This document shows positions 10,001-16,639 of a DNA stretch of 36,754 bases, in pieces (the first letter of the stretch is position 1; every line of letters begins with the position of its first letter). The notes beneath the pieces were generated by a model, which saw nothing but the letters and a program-made list of their open reading frames with translations, searched no databases and was not told the DNA's origin. Source of the DNA: F1-20-MAGs119 sp040401695 (lineage in GTDB: Bacteria > Actinomycetota > Acidimicrobiia > Acidimicrobiales > Ilumatobacteraceae); contig JBBANY010000015.1 of NCBI GenBank assembly GCA_040401695.1, positions 1-36,754 of the forward strand, in the 5' to 3' direction. The translations under genes and the position numbers were made by a program.

Positions 10001-10645
10001 TCAGACCAGTTCGATGTCGATGGCTTCGCCGAGTTGCCGCAGGGCCTCTGCGGGGTCGACCACCTTGATCGTGTGCATGCCGAGTGCCGCGGCAGGCTTC
10101 AGGTTGATGCCGAGGTCGTCGAGGAACACGCACTCGTGAGGGGTGACACCCACGAGTGCGCAGGCGATTTCGTAGAAGCGCGTCTCGGGCTTGCGGCATC
10201 CGACCTTGCTGCTCTCGACGACCGCGTCGAACCGCGCCATCACCTCGTTCACGGCGGCCGCGCGGGTCGGCGTCGTCTTGTCGCCACCAACGACGTTGTT
10301 GGTGAGGCACGCCATCGCAAAGCCCGCAGCCTTCACGCGGTCGAGGGCGGCAACCATCGGCTGGCGAATCTCGCCTGCGAGAAGGGCGAGAACGTCGGCG
10401 CCTGGTACGCGGTGCCCGAGGCTTTCGCTCTCCTCGGCGAACAACGAGTCGAAAGTTGACGGGGTGACTTCGTTGCGCTCGAGGAGCGCCCAGGCATTGG
10501 TGTCGGGGTTGGTGGCGTTTACCTTGCGGAGAAACCCCGCGGGGAGGCCCCGGTTCGCCTCGTAGCGCGCGAAAGCATCGAACGGGCTTTCGAGGATCAC
10601 ACCCCCGAAGTCCCAGAAAACTGCGCGAAAACGGGCATGTGGCAC
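10001..10645 (-). CDS. HAD superfamily hydrolase (phosphatase-like, DFGGV type)
   Basis: This 214-residue protein has HAD motif I in VFWDFGGVILE (nucleophile Asp12), motif II in CLTNN, motif III Lys in SSKVGCRKPE and motif IV in CVFLDDLGINLK. In motif I the usual second Asp (acid/base, DxD) is Gly (DFGG). That matches the subgroup related to the phosphatase domains of ACAD10/ACAD11 and epoxide hydrolase, whose substrates are poorly known. An insert of mostly helical residues (about 20-95) forms the cap. The start is a GTG with GGGGGA about 7 nt upstream on the minus strand. It converges on kgd with a 16-nt gap and diverges from the NYN gene. Its role cannot be read from context. Confidence 0.8.
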   Translation of the reverse strand: MPHARFRAVFWDFGGVILESPFDAFARYEANRGLPAGFLRKVNATNPDTNAWALLERNEVTPSTFDSLFAEESESLGHRVPGADVLALLAGEIRQPMVAALDRVKAAGFAMACLTNNVVGGDKTTPTRAAAVNEVMARFDAVVESSKVGCRKPETRFYEIACALVGVTPHECVFLDDLGINLKPAAALGMHTIKVVDPAEALRQLGEAIDIELV

Positions 10646-10678
10646 GTGAAAGTCCCCCTCGGAGTCGGTCTGCTTCGG

Positions 10679-10701
10679 CGTCGCGGGCGACCCCCGCGAC
10701 G
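10679..10701. repeat. Inverted repeat in the HAD/NYN divergent intergenic region
   Basis: Perfect 9-bp arms, CGTCGCGGG (10679-10687) and CCCGCGACG (10693-10701), flank 5 nt. It lies in the 119-nt gap between two divergent genes and could be an operator or a 5'-UTR hairpin of the HAD gene. GC-rich dyads arise easily by chance here. No clear TANNNT box was found for either gene. Confidence 0.4.
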
Positions 10702-10764
10702 AACGCCTCCGATGTTACGTCGGGATCCGCCGAGGCCACCCCGCAGGCTGCTTGACTGACCCCT

Positions 10765-11913
10765 ATGCCTGCCCCGAAGAGCCCCAAACACGTGGTGGTG
10801 GACGGCTCGAACATCGCCACCGAAGGGCGTAGTGCGCCGAGCCTGAAGCAATTGAACGAGGCCGTCCTCGCGTTCATGAACGAGTTTCCCGAATCGAAGG
10901 TCACCGTCGTTGTCGACGCCAGTTTCGGGCACCGCATCGAGAAGAAGGAAGTCGTCGAGTTCGACGCCGCAGTCGACAACAACGAGCTCGTCACTCCGCC
11001 CGCGGGTGCAATTGGCCGCGGCGATGCTTTCGTTCTCGCAATCGCAGACAAAGTGAAGGCATCGATCCTGTCGAACGACAGTTACCAAGAGTTCCACGGT
11101 CAGTACCCGTGGCTCTTCGAACAGGGCCGGCTGCTCGGTGGCAAGCCCGTACCGCACGTCGGATGGATCTTTGTCGAGCGCACGCCTGTCCGCGGCGAGA
11201 AAAGCAAACGTGCGATGCGCGCACACGATTCGTCCAAGCGTGGCGCAGTCGCCACACCGAAGAAGGCGAGCAAAGAGGCGAGTGCGCCGATGCCGGTTCC
11301 CAAGGCTCCGCCACCCGGTGCGCGCGTCCAGCCCGCCAAGCCGAAACCTGCGGCGGCAATTGCGTCGCCGTCCGGTGACTCGCGTGCGGTCAACGACGTG
11401 CTGCCGTTCCTGGCGTTCGTCGAGAAACATCCGGTTGGCAGCAAGGTGAAGTGCCTCGTCGACTCGTACAGCGCGCACGGTGCCTATGTGAGCGTCGATG
11501 GCATCAAGGCATACGCGCCCCTGCGCCTGCTGGGAAGCCCGCAACCGCGCAGCGCGCGGGACGCGCTGAAACTCGGCCAGGTCGTCCAGTTGGTCATCGC
11601 GGGCTATACGCCGTCGCGACGCAGCGTCGAAGTGGGTGTCGTCGAAGCCGTGAAGGTGGCGATTCCGGCAAAGGCCACCGCTCCTGTCAAGCCCGTCGCG
11701 AAGAAGCAGGCAAAGAAAACCGCACCGGCGAAGAAAGTGGTCGCAAAGAAGGCGGTTGCGAAGAAGTCCCCGGCGACGAAGACCGTGGTTTCCAAGAAAA
11801 CCATTGCAAAGAAGTCCGAGGCGAAGAAGTCCGAGGCGAAGAAGTCCCCGGTGGCCAGGACTTCCACGAAGAAAGCACCGGCGAAGAAGGCCGTCGCCAA
11901 GAAGCAGCGCTGA
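10765..11913 (+). CDS. NYN-domain (PIN-like) nuclease with S1-like domain and histone H1-like Lys/Ala tail
   Basis: This 382-residue protein has three parts. Residues 8-140 resemble a NYN/Zc3h12a-like RNase domain: HVVVDGSNIA with Asp13, VVVDASFG with Asp51, GRGDAF with Asp87 and SNDSY with Asp105 supply the acidic metal-binding set. A low-complexity linker (145-208) leads to an S1/OB-like segment (about 222-292: VGSKVKCLVDSYSAHGAYVSV, then GQVVQLVIAGY). The last 85 residues are a basic KKxxAKK-type tail like actinobacterial H1-like or HupB C-termini, including a tandem 15-bp DNA repeat (11812-11841). The tail suggests non-specific nucleic-acid binding. The gene is followed after 3 nt by exonuclease III, so the pair may share a repair or RNA-processing role. 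The domain calls are by eye and the substrate is unknown. Confidence 0.75.
   Translation: MPAPKSPKHVVVDGSNIATEGRSAPSLKQLNEAVLAFMNEFPESKVTVVVDASFGHRIEKKEVVEFDAAVDNNELVTPPAGAIGRGDAFVLAIADKVKASILSNDSYQEFHGQYPWLFEQGRLLGGKPVPHVGWIFVERTPVRGEKSKRAMRAHDSSKRGAVATPKKASKEASAPMPVPKAPPPGARVQPAKPKPAAAIASPSGDSRAVNDVLPFLAFVEKHPVGSKVKCLVDSYSAHGAYVSVDGIKAYAPLRLLGSPQPRSARDALKLGQVVQLVIAGYTPSRRSVEVGVVEAVKVAIPAKATAPVKPVAKKQAKKTAPAKKVVAKKAVAKKSPATKTVVSKKTIAKKSEAKKSEAKKSPVARTSTKKAPAKKAVAKKQR
11812..11841 (+). repeat. Tandem 15-bp direct repeat inside the Lys/Ala tail
   Basis: AAGTCCGAGGCGAAG occurs twice in a row, encoding KSEAK repeats, with a third, diverged start after it. This suggests the basic tail grows or shrinks by slippage or unequal recombination. 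Confidence 0.85.
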
Positions 11914-11916
11914 CAG

Positions 11917-12687
11917 ATGCTGATCGTCACCTGGAACGTGAACTCCTTGAAGGCACGACTGCCTCGCGTCACCGAATGGTTGGACGAGGTGCGCCCCGAC
12001 GTGGTGTGCATGCAGGAAACGAAAATGACCGATGCCGCATTTCCGGCACTCACCTTCAAGGAGATGGGGTACGACTCGGCGCATTTCGGCCAGGGGCAGT
12101 GGAACGGAGTGGCGATTCTCTCTCGCGTCGGCCTCGACAAACCGCGTGCAAACTTCGCGACGGGCGAACCCGATGCCGAGGCCCGCATCATCACCGCCGA
12201 GTGCGGGGGAGTCACGGTCGTGTCGGTGTACGTTCCGAATGGGCGAGCGCTCGACCATGACCACTACAAGTACAAACTGCGGTGGATGGCTCAACTTCGC
12301 GAACATGCAGCGGCCGTGTCGAAGCCCGGTGGCAACCTCGTCATTGCCGGTGACTACAACATCGCACCCGACGAACGCGATGTATGGGACTCGGCGAAGC
12401 TCGAGGGCCAGACGCATGTCAGTAAGGCCGAACGTGACACGCTGGTCGCACTCGAGGCCTGGGGTCTGCGCGACGTCTTCCGCGACCACTACCAAGACGG
12501 CAAGTTGTTTTCTTGGTGGGACTATCGAGGCGGTGACTTTCACCAAGGTCGCGGAATGCGCATCGACCTCATGTATGCGACGAAGCCGGTTGCGGAGCGC
12601 ACGACCTGGTGCGGCATCGACCGCAACGCCCGCAAGGGCGAACAGCCAAGCGACCACGCCCCGGTCATGATGCTTCTCGGTTCCTAG
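11917..12687 (+). CDS. xth: Exodeoxyribonuclease III (AP endonuclease, ExoIII family)
   Basis: This 256-residue protein starts with MLIVTWNVNSLKARL (catalytic Asn in WNVNS) and contains CMQETKM (metal-binding Glu), the Tyr/Asp active-site region VYVPNGR, GDYNIAPDERDVWD (Asp and Asn) and the final SDHAPVM with catalytic Asp-His. These are the hallmarks of ExoIII/Ape-type 3'-5' exonucleases and AP endonucleases of base excision repair. Length is typical. It starts 3 nt after the NYN gene and should be co-transcribed. Its TAG stop codon is also the first half of the -10 box of the next gene. Confidence 0.94.
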   Translation: MLIVTWNVNSLKARLPRVTEWLDEVRPDVVCMQETKMTDAAFPALTFKEMGYDSAHFGQGQWNGVAILSRVGLDKPRANFATGEPDAEARIITAECGGVTVVSVYVPNGRALDHDHYKYKLRWMAQLREHAAAVSKPGGNLVIAGDYNIAPDERDVWDSAKLEGQTHVSKAERDTLVALEAWGLRDVFRDHYQDGKLFSWWDYRGGDFHQGRGMRIDLMYATKPVAERTTWCGIDRNARKGEQPSDHAPVMMLLGS

Positions 12688-12690
12688 GAT
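12685..12690 (+). promoter_or_regulatory. -10 box of the thioesterase gene, overlapping the xth stop codon
   Basis: TAGGAT begins with the TAG stop codon of xth and ends 6 nt before the ATG at 12697. This indicates an internal, leaderless promoter. Confidence 0.6.
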
Positions 12691-12696
12691 CTTCTC

Positions 12697-13428
12697 ATGG
12701 TCGACCGTTCCGAACGCCTTTTTCGTGGCTTTCACGAACGCGAGAGCAAAAAGACCGAGGTCGACATCGCACGCGATCGGCTGGCCGACGCAGTACGTGA
12801 ATTCCACGAGCTCGCCGTGCGCGGTGCGGCCGACGTTGCTCATCTGCGCGATGCGACCGTGAAGATTCGTGCGATCGCCGAACACCTGAACGACAAAGTT
12901 CCGACCGAGTCGTACGGTTCGCTAGCCGGGATGTCCGACCACGTGTCGGGTGTCGAGGGGCGCACGTCCTTCCTCGACCGCAGTCCGATCAGCGGCAGCA
13001 TGAACCCCCTGGCAGCGCCGATGCGCATGTTCATCCAGCACCCCGACCCCGAGCGCGGAGTCGAGGCGTCGGTGACGGGCCGCGTCACCTATGGCCTCGC
13101 CTACGAGGGTCCACCCGGGTGCGTTCACGGGGGTTTCGTCGCGGCTGCGTTCGACGAGGTGCTCGGCCAAACCCAGTCACTCACCGGTGAACCCGGAATG
13201 ACCGGCGAATTGGTGGTTCGCTACAAGGCTCCGACACCTTTGCACGTGGAACTCGTCATCACGGGTCGCGTGGTCAAGGTGGAAGGCCGCAAGATCTACA
13301 CACACGCGACTCTGATGGCGGGCGAAACCTTGTGTGCCGAATCAGAGGGCTTGTTCATCTCGATGAACAAGGAAGTCTTCGCACGTCTACTGCGGATTCG
13401 AACGGGCGAAGCCGACAAGAACGGCTAG
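12697..13428 (+). CDS. Hotdog-fold thioesterase (PaaI-like)
   Basis: This 243-residue protein has a helical N-terminal extension (1-75) and a C-terminal single hotdog domain (about 120-235). The family signature is EGPPGCVHGGFVAAAFDEVLG, where HGG binds the acyl-CoA thioester and the downstream Asp/Glu is the likely catalytic carboxylate. Then come GELVVRYKAPTPLHVEL and RKIYTHATLMAGETLCAESEGLF. Such proteins hydrolyse acyl-CoA, but the chain specificity is not visible. The 3' end overlaps the convergent helicase gene by 42 bp. The leaderless -10 box implies it can be expressed apart from xth. Confidence 0.85.
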   Translation: MVDRSERLFRGFHERESKKTEVDIARDRLADAVREFHELAVRGAADVAHLRDATVKIRAIAEHLNDKVPTESYGSLAGMSDHVSGVEGRTSFLDRSPISGSMNPLAAPMRMFIQHPDPERGVEASVTGRVTYGLAYEGPPGCVHGGFVAAAFDEVLGQTQSLTGEPGMTGELVVRYKAPTPLHVELVITGRVVKVEGRKIYTHATLMAGETLCAESEGLFISMNKEVFARLLRIRTGEADKNG

Positions 13429-15255
13429 CACTTCGGGGGCCAGAGTCTCGGCTGTCATCGGTCCGACGATCTCGGCAAGTTCGTCGGTCGTGGTGGGGCT
13501 GCGGTCGGCGATGCGCTGCAGCAGTGCATCGGCGCAGACGGCAGACTCGGTCGTGCCGAGACGTCGTGCGCGGTCGCGGCGCCATTCCCGCAGCGCACCG
13601 AGAGCGGTCTCCTTGTTGCCCGTGTTTGCCATGTCGCGCAGATCGCTGGGCATGGCCGCGCGGGTGGTCTCGCCGAGCGGCAGGTCGGCGACCAATGGTG
13701 AAAGTGTCGCCTTGCGACCGTTGCGTTCGCGGGCCCATGTGATGCACAGGCGCTCGGCGGCGCGGGTGACTGCTACGTAGGCCAGGCGCACCTCTTCGGC
13801 GCGTTGCGCCGGGGTCTTGGCCGACGAATGGGGGAGTACACCCTTTTCCGCCCCTGCGATGACGACGGTGTGCCATTCGCGCCCCTTCGCGGCGTGGAAG
13901 GTGAGTACCTCCACGCCGTCGTCACCCGTGGGGCGTGGTGCGGAGGTGTTGAACCACGACATGAACATGTTGCCGTTGGCCGGGCCGGCGGGGTGCGCCG
14001 CGAGAAACTCGTCGACGAGCACCGCGAGTTCGTGTTCGGGCGAATCCTTCTCGGATGCGATGCGGAGTTCCAACGACCAGTCTGCGAGCACGTAGCGGTT
14101 GGTGAGGGCGGCGACTTCCTGAAGTAACGGCGCGATGGCGGCCGAGGCAGCGGATGCGGAAACGGGTATGCCCGCTTTCTCGAATGCGCCAATCACGAGG
14201 TCTCGTTGTGCCCGGGTGCGAACGAGAACGGCGACATCGGCCCAGCGGCGCACACCACGTCGCGACGTGGAAACAAGCGTTGCGATGCCGTTCGCCTCGG
14301 CATTCTCGTCGTCAAACGCATCGATCGTGATTGCTTCACCGTCGAGCTTCACCGCGATCGCCTCTGCGGGGACTCCGTTCGACCGCAGGATGTGCAGGCC
14401 CGCATCGACGACAACCGGCGAACAGCGGTAGTTGTTGCGGAGATGAACGACGGTCGCGCCGCCGAGTGTCTGGGGCAGGTTGTCGAACAGGCGCGGGTCG
14501 GCGCCGTTCCATCCGTAGATGGCCTGCAGCGGGTCACCCACGATGAAGACGTCGCGACGACCGCCGCGCAGGGCCTCGAGAAAGGCGAACTGCTGCGGGT
14601 TCATGTCCTGCGCCTCGTCGACGAGGAGATGGCGGTAGCGCCAGTGGACTGCACCCGCGTAGTCGACCGAGCCGTTGATCTCGTCGGTGGCCTTTGCGAG
14701 AAGGTCCCCGATGTCGAGAACTCCGCGGAACTTCTTCAGTCGTTCGTACTCCTCGAACAGCCGCACCAGCGTGTCGGGCGCTTTGACGCTGCGCTTTGCG
14801 GTCGTGGCCGCACCCGGGTAGTCGTTCGGTGTCAGCGCGCGGGCCTGCATCCACTCGTACTCGGTGAGCGCCTCGAAGACGGGAACCCTCATGCGCAGGG
14901 TCTGTGCGGCCTCTTTCATCATGCCGTTGCGATTCGTGAGAATCGTCGGCACCGACCGATTGAGGTCGGTGAGCCGCTGGCGCAAAAGTGCAAATGCAAC
15001 CGCGTGGAAGGTGCCCGTGTGGATTCCCCGCGGCGAGCGCATCTTCAGTTGTGCAGCCGCCTCGCGCGTGAACGTGATCGCCAGCGTGTGCTCGGCATCG
15101 GCGCTGGCGTCTTCGATGCGATGCGCGATGCGTCGCGTGAGAACAGTCGTCTTCCCCGACCCCGCACCGGCGAGAACGATGACGGCGTCGGCGGGCGCGG
15201 TGACGGCGGCACGCTGCTCGGCATCGAGCGCGAGAAGAAGCGAGGCCGCGGTCAT
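13387..15255 (-). CDS. UvrD/PcrA-like superfamily 1 DNA helicase with C-terminal HRDC-like domain
   Basis: This 622-residue helicase has SF1A motifs in order: Q-motif and Walker A AGAGSGKTT (29-37), motif Ia TFTREAAAQLK, Walker B VDEAQDMN, motif III GDPLQAIYGWNGA, motif IV region LRNNYRCSP, motif V VLTFHAAKGREW and motif VI YVAVTRAAERL. The final 75 residues (ALGALREWRRDRARRLG onward) look like an HRDC domain, as in mycobacterial UvrD2; the tetracysteine motif of UvrD2 is absent. The role is probably repair or replication-fork processing. I chose ATG 15255 over GTG 15264 because a TAGCGT box lies exactly 7 nt before the ATG, while the GTG would lie 1 nt from the -10 box. It overlaps the convergent thioesterase by 42 bp. 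Confidence 0.9.
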   Translation of the reverse strand: MTAASLLLALDAEQRAAVTAPADAVIVLAGAGSGKTTVLTRRIAHRIEDASADAEHTLAITFTREAAAQLKMRSPRGIHTGTFHAVAFALLRQRLTDLNRSVPTILTNRNGMMKEAAQTLRMRVPVFEALTEYEWMQARALTPNDYPGAATTAKRSVKAPDTLVRLFEEYERLKKFRGVLDIGDLLAKATDEINGSVDYAGAVHWRYRHLLVDEAQDMNPQQFAFLEALRGGRRDVFIVGDPLQAIYGWNGADPRLFDNLPQTLGGATVVHLRNNYRCSPVVVDAGLHILRSNGVPAEAIAVKLDGEAITIDAFDDENAEANGIATLVSTSRRGVRRWADVAVLVRTRAQRDLVIGAFEKAGIPVSASAASAAIAPLLQEVAALTNRYVLADWSLELRIASEKDSPEHELAVLVDEFLAAHPAGPANGNMFMSWFNTSAPRPTGDDGVEVLTFHAAKGREWHTVVIAGAEKGVLPHSSAKTPAQRAEEVRLAYVAVTRAAERLCITWARERNGRKATLSPLVADLPLGETTRAAMPSDLRDMANTGNKETALGALREWRRDRARRLGTTESAVCADALLQRIADRSPTTTDELAEIVGPMTAETLAPEVLAVLVGFARSNPQ

Positions 15256-15262
15256 GGCCGTC

Positions 15263-15268
15263 ACGCTA
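15263..15268 (-). promoter_or_regulatory. -10 box of the UvrD-like helicase gene (leaderless)
   Basis: TAGCGT on the minus strand is 7 nt before the ATG at 15255. It lies back to back with the -10 box of the divergent PH-domain gene, only 4 nt away. Confidence 0.6.
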
Positions 15269-15272
15269 GTAA

Positions 15273-15278
15273 TAAGGT
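15273..15278 (+). promoter_or_regulatory. -10 box of the PH-domain protein gene (leaderless)
   Basis: TAAGGT ends 6 nt before the ATG at 15285. The whole divergent promoter region between the two start codons is 29 nt, so each -35 region must lie inside the opposite gene. Confidence 0.55.
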
Positions 15279-15284
15279 GGGGTC

Positions 15285-15902
15285 ATGCCGCTCTCGCCCA
15301 AGCACCTGAACGAAAACGAGGAATTGATCCTCGACATCCACCCCCACTGGTGGTATTTCGCCCAATCCGGTGGGGCAGCGGTCGCCGCGATCGTCGCGTG
15401 GTATGTCGGTGCATCCAATATCGACGGTGGATTCATGGAGTGGTTGCCGAAGGGTCTCGGCATCGTCGTCGCGCTGGCACTGGTGTGGGTGGGATGGGAA
15501 TACCTCCAGTGGCGGTTCACCAATTTCGCGATCACCAACGCGCGCGTGATCTGTCAAGAGGGCCTGATCTCCAAGAAGGGCGTCGAGATCCCCCTCGAAC
15601 GGGTCAACAACGTGAACTTCAACCAGACGATCGTCGAACGCATTCTCGGCGCCGGAGACCTGCTGATCGAGTCGGGTGGTCAGGATGGCCAGCAACGCTT
15701 CACCGACATCAAGCGACCCCAGGAAGTGAAGAAGATCCTGCTGAACCACGTGCAGCGGCGCATCGACCTGCGGGCCGGGTTCGTGCAGGGCGGGCGCGAC
15801 GACGTCGCGACACAACTCGAAAAGCTCGAGGGTCTCCTGCAGCGCGGAAGCCTCACCCGCGAGGAGTTCGACCGCGAAAAGCGTCGGCTCCTGGGCAACT
15901 GA
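15285..15902 (+). CDS. Membrane PH-domain (bPH2/YdbS-like) protein with SHOCT-like C-terminus
   Basis: This 205-residue protein has two membrane helices (about 27-45 and 57-77), then a bacterial pleckstrin-homology domain. That domain has FTNFAITNARVICQEGLISK, IPLERVNNVNFNQTIVERIL and GAGDLLIESGGQ, the usual bPH2 pattern. The last 35 residues (DVATQLEKLEGLLQRGSLTREEFDREKRRLLG) form a SHOCT motif, a short oligomerisation helix pair. Such proteins are common in actinobacteria, but their job is largely unknown. Membrane scaffolding or stress response is likely. The gene is divergent from the helicase and followed after 13 nt by the BtuF-like gene. Confidence 0.85.
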   Translation: MPLSPKHLNENEELILDIHPHWWYFAQSGGAAVAAIVAWYVGASNIDGGFMEWLPKGLGIVVALALVWVGWEYLQWRFTNFAITNARVICQEGLISKKGVEIPLERVNNVNFNQTIVERILGAGDLLIESGGQDGQQRFTDIKRPQEVKKILLNHVQRRIDLRAGFVQGGRDDVATQLEKLEGLLQRGSLTREEFDREKRRLLGN

Positions 15903-15915
15903 TTGTCACCGCACC

Positions 15916-16635
15916 GTGCAGTCGTCGAGAACCGTGCGCGTCGTCAGTCTCGTCCCCAGCGTCACCGAGTCTCTGCTCGCGTGGGGCATCGAGCCCGTCG
16001 CATGCACGCGGTTCTGTGAACAACCACAGTTGCGTCACGTGGGGGGAACCAAGGACCCCGATGTCGCTGCGATTGCCGATCTGTCTCCCGACATCGTCGT
16101 TGTCGACCGAGAGGAGAATCGTCGCGACGACGCCGAGGAGTTGGCACGGCGTGGCCTGCGTGTGGTCGACCTTCACGTCACCTCGGTGGAAACGGCCGAA
16201 TCCGAGACACGCCGACTGGCCGCACTCGTCGGAGCAGATTTCGCTCCGACGGGCGGAGCGGATCTTGTGACGACGTTCGTCACCGCATTCGTGCCGATCT
16301 GGCGTCGGCCGTGGATGACGATCAACGCTTCGACCTACGGCGGGTCTCTCCTCGCATCGATCGGTGTTGCGGTGTCGCATGCCGATGCATCGTCGACGTA
16401 CCCCGAGGTGGCGACGCACGACCTTCCACGTCTGCGCGACGAGCGCGGGGTTGGTGTCGTTTTGCTGCCCACCGAGCCGTATGCATTCGCCGACCGACAC
16501 GTCCCCGAAGTCGTCGAGGCGACGGGAATCAGCGATGTGCGCATCATCGACGGACGCGATTTGTTCTGGTGGGGTGTGCGAACGGCGGGTGCGCGGCAAC
16601 GGCTCGCAGGTGCACTCGCCGATCTTCTAGGTTGA
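15916..16635 (+). CDS. BtuF/TroA-like helical-backbone substrate-binding domain protein without signal peptide
   Basis: This 239-residue protein starts VRVVSLVPSVTESLLAWGIEPVACTRFCEQP, followed by VGGTKDPDVAAIADLSPDIVVVDREENR. This is the typical lobe-1 pattern of vitamin B12/heme/siderophore-binding proteins of ABC importers. A long backbone helix follows, then lobe 2 with WWGVRTAGARQRL. There is no signal peptide or lipobox, and no permease or ATPase gene is next to it. It is therefore probably a cytosolic member of the helical-backbone metal receptor group, of unknown ligand. The start is the GTG at 15916; a weak GATTGT box lies 9 nt upstream. Its last bases overlap the -10 box of the next gene. 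Confidence 0.8.
   Translation: MQSSRTVRVVSLVPSVTESLLAWGIEPVACTRFCEQPQLRHVGGTKDPDVAAIADLSPDIVVVDREENRRDDAEELARRGLRVVDLHVTSVETAESETRRLAALVGADFAPTGGADLVTTFVTAFVPIWRRPWMTINASTYGGSLLASIGVAVSHADASSTYPEVATHDLPRLRDERGVGVVLLPTEPYAFADRHVPEVVEATGISDVRIIDGRDLFWWGVRTAGARQRLAGALADLLG
16628..16633 (+). promoter_or_regulatory. -10 box of the aldo/keto reductase gene, overlapping the previous stop codon by one base
   Basis: TAGGTT ends 6 nt before the ATG at 16640. The final T is the first base of the TGA stop of the BtuF-like gene. Confidence 0.55.
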
Positions 16636-16639
16636 CGGC

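Noticed and set aside
9985..10020. Possible terminator hairpin between kgd and the HAD gene
   Set aside because: Only 5-bp arms (CTGGT/ACCAG) with a loop above 20 nt and no T-tract.
11700..11910. Lys/Ala repeats as a mobile or intergenic repeat element
   Set aside because: They are codon-level repeats (AAG AAG GCG) within the NYN protein's basic tail and stay in frame to the stop codon.
10597..12885. A 762-codon open frame on the minus strand opposite the NYN, exonuclease III and thioesterase genes
   Set aside because: It is antisense to three well-supported genes and its translation is Arg/Leu/His-rich with no recognisable domain, as expected from codon bias on the opposite strand in high-GC DNA.
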